From contig JAEZYN010000137.1 in NCBI GenBank assembly GCA_023419095.1, forward strand, positions 1-19,859: a stretch of DNA of 19,859 nucleotides. Reading direction: 5' to 3'. Both the position numbers and the translations under genes were made by a program. A model generated the notes under the pieces. It saw only the letters and a list, made by a program, of their open reading frames with translations. It was not told the origin of the DNA and searched no databases. Position 1 is the first letter of the stretch, and the number at the start of each line of letters is the position of its first letter. The DNA comes from Bacteroidota bacterium. Lineage in GTDB: Bacteria > Bacteroidota > Bacteroidia > Flavobacteriales > Weeksellaceae. Below are positions 1 to 7,634 of the stretch, piece by piece.

Positions 1-1847
1 ACCTTAATCATCTGTTTGAAGGTAAACCTTTCAACCTTTCCCTTACAGAAGCCAATATTCTCTCAGAAAATGCTTTTTATCCTGAATTTAAGAAGAGACT
101 TTTAGATAAAGTGCTGCCGGCGGTAGAGAACGAAAATTCTGTTTGGGTACTCGTAGATACAGCGTCGGTGCGGCCAATAAAAGATCTTGAATATTTTCGA
201 AGTATCAGCGAAGAAGACTTCGATGAATTGTTTAGACTGCTCGGGATTGATGATATCGTGGCACGTCCGAAAGCGAAACGCGAAATTATTTTTTCGTTAA
301 ATATTCTGGCCTGGCGCGTTATCGGAAATGCGATGGATGCTGAGGTAGTGCACATGGCGCCCGAATACCGGCAGTTTGATAACCCGTTTTTGGCATTGCA
401 GAATGAGCTCGATATCTTGAACGAAAATTTCATCAGCGATCCTGAATTTTTCCTGCACTCACGGGACGAACTTTACAAGCAAATCAAAGTTTACTTAACG
501 CAGTGTCTTGATTTTGTGACAATTGCCTTTAAGAATTCTGAAAAATACGGAATCTCAGGAAAGATCAATCAATCGCTCATCAAGATCCGGCAGCAGCTGA
601 ACCGGATGTCTGATATTCTTGAAATTCTGGTTGTAGATACCGACAAAGATGTTTTGCGCAATTCTAAACGGTTGTTTTTTAATATTTTAGAATACAAGAC
701 GCACAAAAACAATCTGCGCGACCTTATTTCCGACAGCACGACGCTCATGTCGCATCTCATTACCAATCATACGGCAGAAACCGGCGCTCACTATATTACA
801 TCTTCGAAAAGCGATTATCTCACAATGTTTTTGAAGGCCAGCGGTGGCGGAATCATCGTGGCGTGTCTGGTAATTCTGAAACTTTTTTATGGTACGCTGC
901 CGGGTAGCGATTTTTCGCATGCTGTGCTTTATGCTTTTAATTATGCGATGGGTTTCATCATGATCTATCTGATGAATTTCAGTTTGGCAACAAAACAGCC
1001 GGCGATGACGGCTGCCACAATGGCTCGCGTTCTTTCTGAAGGTGAAAATACGAGGAAAAACTACGTGGAATTTGCCCATTTGGTGTCAAAAGTTTTTCGC
1101 TCACAGTTCATCGCTTTCATGGGAAACGTATTATTGTCCTTTCCGGTTGCGCTGGCGATTATTTACGGTTTGGATGTACTGTTCCAGCAAAATTTCGCTG
1201 CTGAAAAAGCCACGAAATTGCTTACAGATCAGGATCCGTTCAAATCTAAAGCTATTCTCCATGCATGTATCGCCGGATTTTTCCTGTTCATTTCGGGAAT
1301 TATTTCGGGTAATGTGGGCAACAGTTCGGTTTATTATAATATACCTAAAAGGCTGGAAAAAAATCCGCTGCTCAACTTTTTCCTCGGAGACCGCGCTGCG
1401 AAAGGGATCTCGAATTATTATGCGCGAAACTGGGCTGGGATTGTTTCGAATTTCTGGTTCGGAATTTTTCTCGGTGTCACCGGTCCCATCGGTATTTTCC
1501 TCGGACTGGATCTCGACATCCGGCACATTACATTTGCTGCCGGCAATATCGCGCTCGGCTTTTATGGAAAAGGTTTTAATGTGGATCTGTATACGGTTCT
1601 CATCACCGTTACCACGGTGTTTTTGATCGGGTTCTTTAATTTTGCGGTGAGTTTTGGACTTTCGATGTTGCTGGCTTTCCGTTCGCGAAAGGTAGATTTG
1701 GGTGAAATGAAAGAAATTTCGCGGGAAATATGGCGGTATTTTATGAAGAATCCATTCCGGTTTTTTCTACCGATACGTTCAGAGTTTGATGAGAGCACCA
1801 AGGAAATGCTTAATTATAAAAAAGTTACAAAATCTGAAGGTCGCTGA
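1..1847 (+). CDS. SpecificRecomb-family multispanning membrane protein, 5' end outside window
   Basis: The reading frame is open from base 3, with no stop upstream of the GTG at 111, so the gene starts before the window and 614 residues are visible. The N-terminal third is hydrophilic. From about base 820 on there are at least six hydrophobic stretches, for example around IIVACLVILKLFYG, FIMIYLMNF, NVLLSFPVALAIIYGL, CIAGFFLFISGIISG, FGIFLGVTGPIGIFLGL and VTTVFLIGFFNFAVSFG, then a basic cytosolic tail. The arrangement and the motif SGIISGNVGNSSVYYNIPKR resemble Pfam SpecificRecomb (the Neisseria Gcr-like family). That family is called 'site-specific recombinase' in databases, but I see no serine or tyrosine recombinase domain, and the topology is that of an integral inner-membrane protein. 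Function is unknown. The 3' end overlaps the convergent DUF721 gene by 23 bases. Confidence 0.85.
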   Translation, partial: LNHLFEGKPFNLSLTEANILSENAFYPEFKKRLLDKVLPAVENENSVWVLVDTASVRPIKDLEYFRSISEEDFDELFRLLGIDDIVARPKAKREIIFSLNILAWRVIGNAMDAEVVHMAPEYRQFDNPFLALQNELDILNENFISDPEFFLHSRDELYKQIKVYLTQCLDFVTIAFKNSEKYGISGKINQSLIKIRQQLNRMSDILEILVVDTDKDVLRNSKRLFFNILEYKTHKNNLRDLISDSTTLMSHLITNHTAETGAHYITSSKSDYLTMFLKASGGGIIVACLVILKLFYGTLPGSDFSHAVLYAFNYAMGFIMIYLMNFSLATKQPAMTAATMARVLSEGENTRKNYVEFAHLVSKVFRSQFIAFMGNVLLSFPVALAIIYGLDVLFQQNFAAEKATKLLTDQDPFKSKAILHACIAGFFLFISGIISGNVGNSSVYYNIPKRLEKNPLLNFFLGDRAAKGISNYYARNWAGIVSNFWFGIFLGVTGPIGIFLGLDLDIRHITFAAGNIALGFYGKGFNVDLYTVLITVTTVFLIGFFNFAVSFGLSMLLAFRSRKVDLGEMKEISREIWRYFMKNPFRFFLPIRSEFDESTKEMLNYKKVTKSEGR

Positions 1848-2118
1848 GATTTTCCGCGCCGAATTTGTCCTGAAATTTCTTCAGATAAAAATTTTTTCGC
1901 AGCCGGAAATCATTTTTGAGCAAGGGTGATTTTATTCTGATTTTTAATATTTTATCGTCGATATTTACCGCTTCTATTTCCTCAAAAAGCGCGTTGCTCA
2001 GATATTCCTCCAAAAAAGCTTTTACTTCAAAGGCCAGCAGCTTATCTTCAAAACCATGCATCCTTGCAAATGATTTTACAAGTTCCGACGCCTGAAATTC
2101 TCTTTTTTTCTTTTTCAC
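1825..2118 (-). CDS. DUF721 / DciA-like small protein
   Basis: This 97-residue protein starts with a lysine-rich stretch (MKKKKREFQASELVKSF) and ends with basic residues around LLKNDFRLRKNFYLKKFQ, followed by FGAENLSDLQIL. This matches the short DUF721 proteins common in Flavobacteriia. DUF721 includes DciA, which loads or regulates the replicative helicase DnaB in many bacteria lacking DnaC; that role is by family only. The start is GTG at 2118, because a TGA stop lies two codons upstream in frame. An alternative internal ATG (MHGFEDK) would remove the conserved N-terminus. A TATCTTTG -7 box ends 4 bases before the GTG, so the transcript may be leaderless. Its 3' end overlaps the membrane-protein gene on the other strand. 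Confidence 0.8.
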   Translation of the reverse strand: MKKKKREFQASELVKSFARMHGFEDKLLAFEVKAFLEEYLSNALFEEIEAVNIDDKILKIRIKSPLLKNDFRLRKNFYLKKFQDKFGAENLSDLQIL

Positions 2119-2122
2119 TCCT

Positions 2123-2130
2123 CAAAGATA
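2123..2130 (-). promoter_or_regulatory. -7 box TATCTTTG of the DUF721 gene
   Basis: On the minus strand this reads TATCTTTG, an exact match to the Bacteroidota -7 consensus TAnnTTTG. Only AGGA separates it from the GTG start, so transcription would begin at or within a few bases of the start codon. No clear TTG is seen at -33; a TTT lies 17 bases upstream. Confidence 0.5.
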
Positions 2131-2317
2131 ATGCTTTCTCAGCTGGTAAATGGGACATAAAAAGGAACAGAAATTGCTGCCGCAACTAATGTTCGGTGCT
2201 GTATTTGATAGGGAAAGGTCATCGGACGCATGCTTAAAATCATTTGGTTTCGAGCCAATAAATTCTTAATATTGTTAAGGCATGCCGACGGTCTTTTAAA
2301 CATTTAAAAATAAATCT

Positions 2318-3586
2318 ATGAAGCCCAGCGTAATTTCAATTGTCCTCGGTGGTGGACGCGGTTCGCGTCTTTTTCCCCTGACGTATTCACGTTCCAAACC
2401 CGCAGTGCCAATCGCCGGAAAGTACAGATTGGTTGATATCCCGATTTCGAACTGTCTCAATTCAGGTTACAACCGGATTTTAGTACTTACTCAATACAAT
2501 TCGGCATCGCTGAATTCGCACATCAAAAATTCCTATCATTTTGATATTTTCAGCCGTGGTTTCGTGGATATTTTAGCTGCAGAACAGAATGTGGAAAGTG
2601 ACAAATGGTATCAGGGAACTGCTGATGCAGTGCGCCAGTCTATGAAACATCTTACCAAATATGAATACGATTATATTCTGATTTTGTCCGGTGACCAGCT
2701 TTACCAGATGAATTTCCGCGAGATGATCGAGTTTCATTGTCAGAATGAAAGCGATATTACCATCGCCACCATTCCGGTAAACGCTCATGACGCCACGGGA
2801 TTCGGCATTTTGAAGTCTGACGATGAAGGAAATATCACTTCTTTTATTGAAAAACCTTCGGCAGATCTGCTTCACGATTGGAAATCTGAAGTTTCTGAGA
2901 AAAGCCGACGCGAGGGCAAAGAATATTTAGCCTCAATGGGAATATATGTGTTTAGCCGCAATATTCTTAAAAAAATGTTTGATGAAGATCCGGGTGATGA
3001 TTTTGGTGGCGAATTGATTCCGAATGCGATCGGTTCTTACAAAGTGATGAGTTTTCAGTACGACGGTTATTGGACAGACATCGGAACCATTCAGTCGTTT
3101 TTTGATGCCAACCTTGAACTGACGCAGGATCTGCCGAAATTTAATCTTTTCAGTCATTCACCCATCTACACTCGTGCGAGGATGTTGCCGCCCTCAAAAA
3201 TATTGGGTTCATACGTAAGCAAAGCGATTTTTGGTGACGGTTGCGTTGTGATGGCAGATAAGATCGAAAATTCTATCGTAGGCAACCGCAGCCGGGTCGA
3301 CAAAGGCAGCACCTTGATAAGTACTTATATGATGGGAGCAGATTATTATCAGAATACCGTGGAAATAATGAATAACGAGGCGGAAGGTGTTCCCAATCTT
3401 GGTGTCGGCAAATACTGCTATATCGAGCGTGCCATTCTCGACAAAAACTGCAGCATTGGAGATAATGTGCGTATTTTGGGTGGCCAGCATCTGACGGACG
3501 GCGATTTCGAAAAATATTCGATCAAAGACGGCATCGTTGTTGTCAAGAAAAATGCCGTAATACCTTCCGGCACTACAATTCCTTAA
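2318..3586 (+). CDS. glgC: Glucose-1-phosphate adenylyltransferase (ADP-glucose pyrophosphorylase)
   Basis: The enzyme makes ADP-glucose from ATP and glucose-1-phosphate, the committed step of bacterial glycogen synthesis. The 422 residues match the usual bacterial GlgC length. The N-terminal nucleotidyltransferase domain begins with the signature VLGGGRGSRLFPLT, followed by SKPAVPIAGKYRLVDIPISN. Further family motifs are LILSGDQLYQM (about residue 123), GFGILK, SFIEKPS, MGIYVF and YDGYWTDIGT. From about residue 310 the sequence shows the hexapeptide-like left-handed beta-helix domain (GNRSRVDKGSTLISTYMMGADYYQ, then CYIERAILDKNCSIGDN). The A-rich stretch TTAAAAATAAATCT precedes the ATG. No other glg gene is in the window, and a terminator follows at once, so it looks monocistronic. 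The 199-base upstream gap holds no convincing consensus promoter; a small inverted repeat, CTTAA-N5-TTAAG, lies at 2265-2279. Confidence 0.95.
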   Translation: MKPSVISIVLGGGRGSRLFPLTYSRSKPAVPIAGKYRLVDIPISNCLNSGYNRILVLTQYNSASLNSHIKNSYHFDIFSRGFVDILAAEQNVESDKWYQGTADAVRQSMKHLTKYEYDYILILSGDQLYQMNFREMIEFHCQNESDITIATIPVNAHDATGFGILKSDDEGNITSFIEKPSADLLHDWKSEVSEKSRREGKEYLASMGIYVFSRNILKKMFDEDPGDDFGGELIPNAIGSYKVMSFQYDGYWTDIGTIQSFFDANLELTQDLPKFNLFSHSPIYTRARMLPPSKILGSYVSKAIFGDGCVVMADKIENSIVGNRSRVDKGSTLISTYMMGADYYQNTVEIMNNEAEGVPNLGVGKYCYIERAILDKNCSIGDNVRILGGQHLTDGDFEKYSIKDGIVVVKKNAVIPSGTTIP

Positions 3587-3601
3587 ATCCGGTAACGAAA
3601 G

Positions 3602-3641
3602 CCCAAACCGCTTTTCCGGATTGGGCATCGTCTTCTTTTTT
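3602..3641 (+). terminator. Intrinsic terminator of glgC
   Basis: A hairpin is formed by CCCAAACCG (3602-3610) and CGGATTGGG (3617-3625). The stem is 9 bp with one mismatch and a 6-base loop. It is followed by a pyrimidine tract ending in T6. The 3' arm also carries the -33 TTG of the next gene's promoter. Confidence 0.7.
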
Positions 3642-3650
3642 GTATTTTTG
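3621..3650 (+). promoter_or_regulatory. Consensus promoter of the SRPBCC gene
   Basis: TTG at 3621-3623, a 19-base spacer, then TATTTTTG at 3643-3650. This is a full match to the Bacteroidota sigma-A consensus (TTG, 17-19 bases, TAnnTTTG). The ATG at 3656 is only 5 bases downstream of the -7 box, implying a leaderless or nearly leaderless mRNA. Confidence 0.7.
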
Positions 3651-3655
3651 CGCCT

Positions 3656-4309
3656 ATGCGTTGGATTAAGATTTTAATGATCGCCGTCACATTGGTGCTC
3701 ATTTTTTATGTGGTTTCGAAAAATTTCAAGTCTGAAGGCGAAACATTTTCTGTACGCACACAAGTCAGCCAGCCCATAGACCGGGTTTATAACCAGTTCA
3801 GCAATCTGCAGAATTTTGCGCAGTGGAGCACATTTTTAAGCCAAAATCCTGATTTCCAACTTCGTTTTTTTAGTCCATATGATGGGCAGGGCAGTTCGAT
3901 GTCGTATAAAAATTTAAAGGATGAAGATGAGTTCGGCGAGATTTTCATCCGTTTTGCGATGCCGAACAAGGCCGTCAGGTATCACATTTACGAGGGTAAT
4001 ATCGATAAGCCTGTGCAGGTAGATGTAAAATTTAAACCTCAAAAAAACTCCACTGAAATTTTATGGAATATAACGATTCCCGGTCAGGTTTGGTGGGAAC
4101 GCTCAGCCAGCGATCTTACGGCTGAAAACATGCGGGTGACAATCAGCTCCGGTATGCAAAATCTTGCTTCCACGCTTGAAAACAAAGTTCAAAAAGAGCA
4201 GCAGCGCAAAAATATTAAGTTTGATTCTCTCATTGTGGAGCAAAGCCCGGGCAAGTTGCTTCTGGGTGTAAATGTAAGCACACGAAATACAAAAGATTTT
4301 GCTTTTTAA
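3656..4309 (+). CDS. SRPBCC-type membrane-anchored protein, N-terminal part of a frameshifted gene
   Basis: The 217 residues begin with one transmembrane anchor (about residues 4-21, ILMIAVTLVLIFYVV). Residues 33 to about 180 resemble the START/polyketide-cyclase-like SRPBCC fold: RVYNQFSNLQNFAQWS, GQGSSMSYKN and ILWNITIPGQVWWERS. The tail, QSPGKLLLGVNVSTRNTKDFAF, then hits TAA inside GCTTTTTAAA. Removing one T from the T5 run at 4303-4307 joins it directly to the next frame (NTKDFAFKNIVLNHNK), giving one protein of about 345 residues with a second domain. That architecture, an anchored SRPBCC domain plus an effector-binding-like domain, is one I know from Chryseobacterium relatives. Ligand and function are unknown. 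It is read from a consensus promoter 5 bases upstream. Confidence 0.75.
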   Translation: MRWIKILMIAVTLVLIFYVVSKNFKSEGETFSVRTQVSQPIDRVYNQFSNLQNFAQWSTFLSQNPDFQLRFFSPYDGQGSSMSYKNLKDEDEFGEIFIRFAMPNKAVRYHIYEGNIDKPVQVDVKFKPQKNSTEILWNITIPGQVWWERSASDLTAENMRVTISSGMQNLASTLENKVQKEQQRKNIKFDSLIVEQSPGKLLLGVNVSTRNTKDFAF

Positions 4310-4694
4310 AAATATTGTACTTAATCACAACAAGACATTAAATTACATCACGACTGATCTGGCCAAAAAAAATGACGAATACGGCGAACCAGTACTAATT
4401 ACCGACGCAGACAGCTATGCAGACAAAGAAGTTTCATATTATTACGGCATACCGCTTTCCAAACGTGTCGGTCTTTCAGACAACAGCTTTACATTCCGGA
4501 CATTGAACGGTTCACGCAACTATGTGATGTACTATCGCGGCTCTTACTCCGGCCGCGTAAAAGCAATTCAGCAAATTTTGCAACGCGCCAGACGTGACAC
4601 CCTACGAACCGGCGACGTGCAGCAAACCTTTATCGAGGAGCCTGCCGTGGAAAATAATGTTCTTATGAAAATCGCGGTGCCGGTGTTTCGCTAA
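4299..4694 (+). CDS. GyrI/effector-binding-like domain, C-terminal part of the frameshifted SRPBCC gene
   Basis: This frame has no plausible start of its own; the earliest candidate is a TTG at 4299 inside the preceding ORF. Its first residues, LFKNIVLNHNKTLNYITTDLA, continue the sequence of the upstream fragment. The rest, DSYADKEVSYYYGIPLSKRVG, then NYVMYYRGSYSGRVKAIQQ and the end MKIAVPVFR, looks like an AraC effector-binding/GyrI-like small-molecule domain. Codon use and reading stay good to the stop, so the frameshift is recent, is a sequencing error, or is bypassed. At the junction, P-site TTT could re-pair with TTT one base forward (TTT-TAA), so +1 slippage is mechanically possible. 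I treat 3656-4694 as one gene. Confidence 0.7.
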   Translation: MLFKNIVLNHNKTLNYITTDLAKKNDEYGEPVLITDADSYADKEVSYYYGIPLSKRVGLSDNSFTFRTLNGSRNYVMYYRGSYSGRVKAIQQILQRARRDTLRTGDVQQTFIEEPAVENNVLMKIAVPVFR

Positions 4695-4743
4695 ATTAAA
4701 TTCCGTCACGCATTTACTGTCTTTTTCAGTCCTTTTCCTCATA

Positions 4744-4760
4744 TATTTTTGTTAAATTTG
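4744..4760 (+). promoter_or_regulatory. Tandem -7 boxes upstream of sucA
   Basis: Two overlapping-scale matches to TAnnTTTG occur: TATTTTTG at 4744-4751 and TAAATTTG at 4753-4760. No TTG is found at the proper -33 distance for either, only T-rich sequence. The leader to the sucA ATG at 4797 would be about 30 bases and A-rich. Confidence 0.5.
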
Positions 4761-4796
4761 TGTTTTAAATAAAAACAACAGTTTAACCTGTAAATA

Positions 4797-7595
4797 ATGG
4801 ACAGATTTTCATTTCTGAATGCTGCGCATACGCAACTTATTGAGGACTTATACCAGCAATATTTAAAATATCCTGACTCACTAGAACCTTCCTGGAAAGC
4901 TTTCTTCCAGGGATTTGATTTTGCGCTTGAAAATTACAGCGAAGATCAAAATGAACTTCCTGCACAGAAGAATGTCGCGCAGGCAGCTAATGAAGCAGCT
5001 TCACAGGGTCTAATTCCTGATGACATAAAAAGAGAGTTTAAAGTACTCAATCTTATAGAAGCTTATCGCCAGCGCGGTCACCTTTTTACGAACACAAATC
5101 CGGTCCGTGCGCGCAGACAGTATGAGCCTACGCTGGCAATCGAGAATTTCGGGCTTACGGCTGCGGACCTTTCGGTCACTTTTAATTCAGCCACGGAAAC
5201 AGGGCTGAGTTCAGCGGCCACACTGCAGGAAATTATTCGGCATCTCGAAAATATCTACTGCGAATCTGTAGGTGTGGAGTACATGCACATCAATAACGTT
5301 GAAGAAAAAACCTTCATCAGAAAATGGCTTCAGGTCAACGAAAACCAGCCGCAGCTTACTACTGCTGAAAAGACTGAAATATTGCAGAAGTTGAATCAAG
5401 CTGTCGCTTTTGAAAATTATCTGCACACTAAATTTGTCGGTCAGAAACGCTTCTCGCTTGAAGGTGGCGAATCCCTTATTCCGGCACTTGATCAGCTTAT
5501 TTCGCGTTCTTCGCAATTGGGAGTTGATGAGGTGGTGTTGGGAATGGCACACCGCGGAAGACTTAATGTACTCACGAATATTTTCGGAAAGTCGTACAAG
5601 CAGATTTTCTCCGAGTTTGAGGGCAAAGAGTTCGAGGAAGACGTTTTCTCAGGAGACGTAAAATATCACCTTGGTTCATCTAAAATAGTTACTACGGCTT
5701 CTGGTGAAGAAGTTGCCATTAACCTCACACCTAACCCTTCACATCTTGAAACGGTAGCTGCACTGGTAGAAGGCATTTGCCGCGCGAAAGTAGATGACAA
5801 GTACAAGGATTACAAAAAAGTTCTTCCGATTGTCATCCATGGTGATGGCGCCATTGCCGGACAGGGCATCGTTTACGAAATCGCGCAGATGATGACGCTT
5901 GAAGGTTACAAGACAGGCGGAACTGTTCATATCGTTATTAATAATCAAGTTTCATTTACGACAAACTATCTTGACGCACGTTCTTCCACTTACTGTACAG
6001 ACATCGCGAAAGTGACGGAATCGCCGGTGATGCACGTTAATGCTGATGACGTAGAAGCTGTCGTATATGCCATGAAATTTGCTGCTGATTTCCGCGCGCA
6101 GTTTGGCAAAGACGTTTATATTGATTTATTGGGCTACCGAAAATACGGTCACAACGAAGGTGATGAGCCGCGTTTTACACAGCCAAACCTTTATAAATTA
6201 ATTTCGAAACATCCGAATCCACGCGAGATTTATAAGGAAAAACTCATCAAAGAAGGAATTGTGTCCGAGGAAATCCTGAAAAAGATGGAAACCGAGTTCA
6301 AATCACTTCTTGACGCTGATTTTGATGCATCTAAAGAGATCGAGCGAAACACGATGGATATTTTCATGGCCGATGACTGGAAGGATTTTGCAATGTCTCC
6401 GCGCGGCGAAATGCTTAAGAAAGTTGACACCGGTTTTGATCTTAATGCACTGAAAGAACTGGCAGTGAAAATGTCGACGCTGCCCGCAGATAAGAAATTT
6501 TTAAATAAAATCACCAGACTTTTCGAGAACCGCCTGAAAATGATTGAAGCCAATTCCCTGGATTGGGCGCTTGGCGAGTGGCTGGCTTATGCAACACTTT
6601 TAACGGAGGGTAATAACATCCGGATTTCGGGTGAAGATGTGGAACGCGGAACATTTTCGCATCGTCATGCGGTTGTGAAAACCGAAGATACAGAAGAGGA
6701 ATTCATCCCGTTAAGACATATTTCAGAAAGCCGTTTTGATATCTTCAATTCACATCTTTCAGAATACGGCGTCCTTGGTTTCGATTACGGGTACGCTATG
6801 GCTTCGCCGCAGACACTTACGATCTGGGAAGCTCAGTTTGGAGACTTCGTTAACGGTGCACAGATTATAGTAGACCAGTATTTATCAGCCGCTGAGGAGA
6901 AATGGAAGATACAGAACGGACTTGTAATGCTACTTCCGCACGGTTTTGAAGGTCAGGGCGCGGAGCATTCTTCGGCACGTCTGGAGCGCTTTTTAGGACT
7001 TTGTGCCAATGAAAATATGGCTGTGGCGAATGTTACTACGCCTGCGAACTACTTCCACCTTCTGAGAAGACAACAGAAATGGAACTTCAGAAAGCCACTG
7101 ATTGTGATGACTCCAAAATCACTGCTGCGCCATCCGAAAGTGGTTTCTCCGCTTGAAGATTTTGCAAGTGGCAGCTTCCAGCCAATCATTGATGATTTGA
7201 CGGCGGATGCAGGAAAAGTTGAAAAACTGGTTTTGTGCTCCGGAAAAATCTACTATGAGCTTTTAGCCAAAAAAGAAGAACGCAAATGCGATAACATCGC
7301 GCTGGTAAGATTAGAGCAGCTTTATCCTTTAGATCAGGAAAAGATTGATGAAATCTTAGCCAAATACAGTTCCAGAAAACAGATTATCTGGGCACAGGAA
7401 GAACCGGAAAACATGGGCGCGTGGGCATACATTCTGCGCAATATGCGAAATACCGGAATTGACGTTATCGCGCCTGTAGCAAGTGGTTCACCGGCTCCGG
7501 GAAGCCACAAAATGTTCGAACGCAATCAGAATAACGTTCTCAATCAGGTTTTCGACTGTGATGATGCACCTGCGCCAAGACCCGTAACTGCTTAA
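4797..7595 (+). CDS. sucA: 2-oxoglutarate dehydrogenase E1 component
   Basis: SucA is the thiamine-diphosphate-dependent decarboxylase of the TCA-cycle 2-oxoglutarate dehydrogenase complex; it passes the succinyl group to the lipoyl arm of SucB. The 932 residues match the family length. The N-terminus, FLNAAHTQLIEDLYQQYLKYP then SWKAFFQGF, is the typical E1 N-terminal helix region. Next come GGESLIPALD, VVLGMAHRGRLNVL, the ThDP-binding stretch HGDGAIAGQGIVYE to VINNQVSFTT, and the GYRKYGHNEGDEPRFTQP motif. The C-terminal half has HGFEGQGAEHSSARLERFL, VANVTTPANYFHLLRRQ and PLIVMTPKSLLRHP, all standard for this E1. The gene is followed after 39 bases by sucB, so the two are probably co-transcribed. 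Confidence 0.97.
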   Translation: MDRFSFLNAAHTQLIEDLYQQYLKYPDSLEPSWKAFFQGFDFALENYSEDQNELPAQKNVAQAANEAASQGLIPDDIKREFKVLNLIEAYRQRGHLFTNTNPVRARRQYEPTLAIENFGLTAADLSVTFNSATETGLSSAATLQEIIRHLENIYCESVGVEYMHINNVEEKTFIRKWLQVNENQPQLTTAEKTEILQKLNQAVAFENYLHTKFVGQKRFSLEGGESLIPALDQLISRSSQLGVDEVVLGMAHRGRLNVLTNIFGKSYKQIFSEFEGKEFEEDVFSGDVKYHLGSSKIVTTASGEEVAINLTPNPSHLETVAALVEGICRAKVDDKYKDYKKVLPIVIHGDGAIAGQGIVYEIAQMMTLEGYKTGGTVHIVINNQVSFTTNYLDARSSTYCTDIAKVTESPVMHVNADDVEAVVYAMKFAADFRAQFGKDVYIDLLGYRKYGHNEGDEPRFTQPNLYKLISKHPNPREIYKEKLIKEGIVSEEILKKMETEFKSLLDADFDASKEIERNTMDIFMADDWKDFAMSPRGEMLKKVDTGFDLNALKELAVKMSTLPADKKFLNKITRLFENRLKMIEANSLDWALGEWLAYATLLTEGNNIRISGEDVERGTFSHRHAVVKTEDTEEEFIPLRHISESRFDIFNSHLSEYGVLGFDYGYAMASPQTLTIWEAQFGDFVNGAQIIVDQYLSAAEEKWKIQNGLVMLLPHGFEGQGAEHSSARLERFLGLCANENMAVANVTTPANYFHLLRRQQKWNFRKPLIVMTPKSLLRHPKVVSPLEDFASGSFQPIIDDLTADAGKVEKLVLCSGKIYYELLAKKEERKCDNIALVRLEQLYPLDQEKIDEILAKYSSRKQIIWAQEEPENMGAWAYILRNMRNTGIDVIAPVASGSPAPGSHKMFERNQNNVLNQVFDCDDAPAPRPVTA

Positions 7596-7634
7596 TTCTT
7601 ATTTAAAAATTAATATTAAAATAAATCATACCCG

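Noticed and set aside
687..1079. Minus-strand ORF of 130 codons inside the membrane-protein gene
   Set aside because: Rich in Arg, His and Cys as expected for a shadow frame, and lies fully within a well-supported gene.
2279..2286. GGCATGCC palindrome in the glgC upstream region
   Set aside because: A single 8-base palindrome with no second copy at a meaningful spacing; easily chance.
4716..4733. Hairpin ACTG-N7-CAGT after the SRPBCC gene as a terminator
   Set aside because: The stem is only four base pairs and the following pyrimidine tract is broken by C residues.
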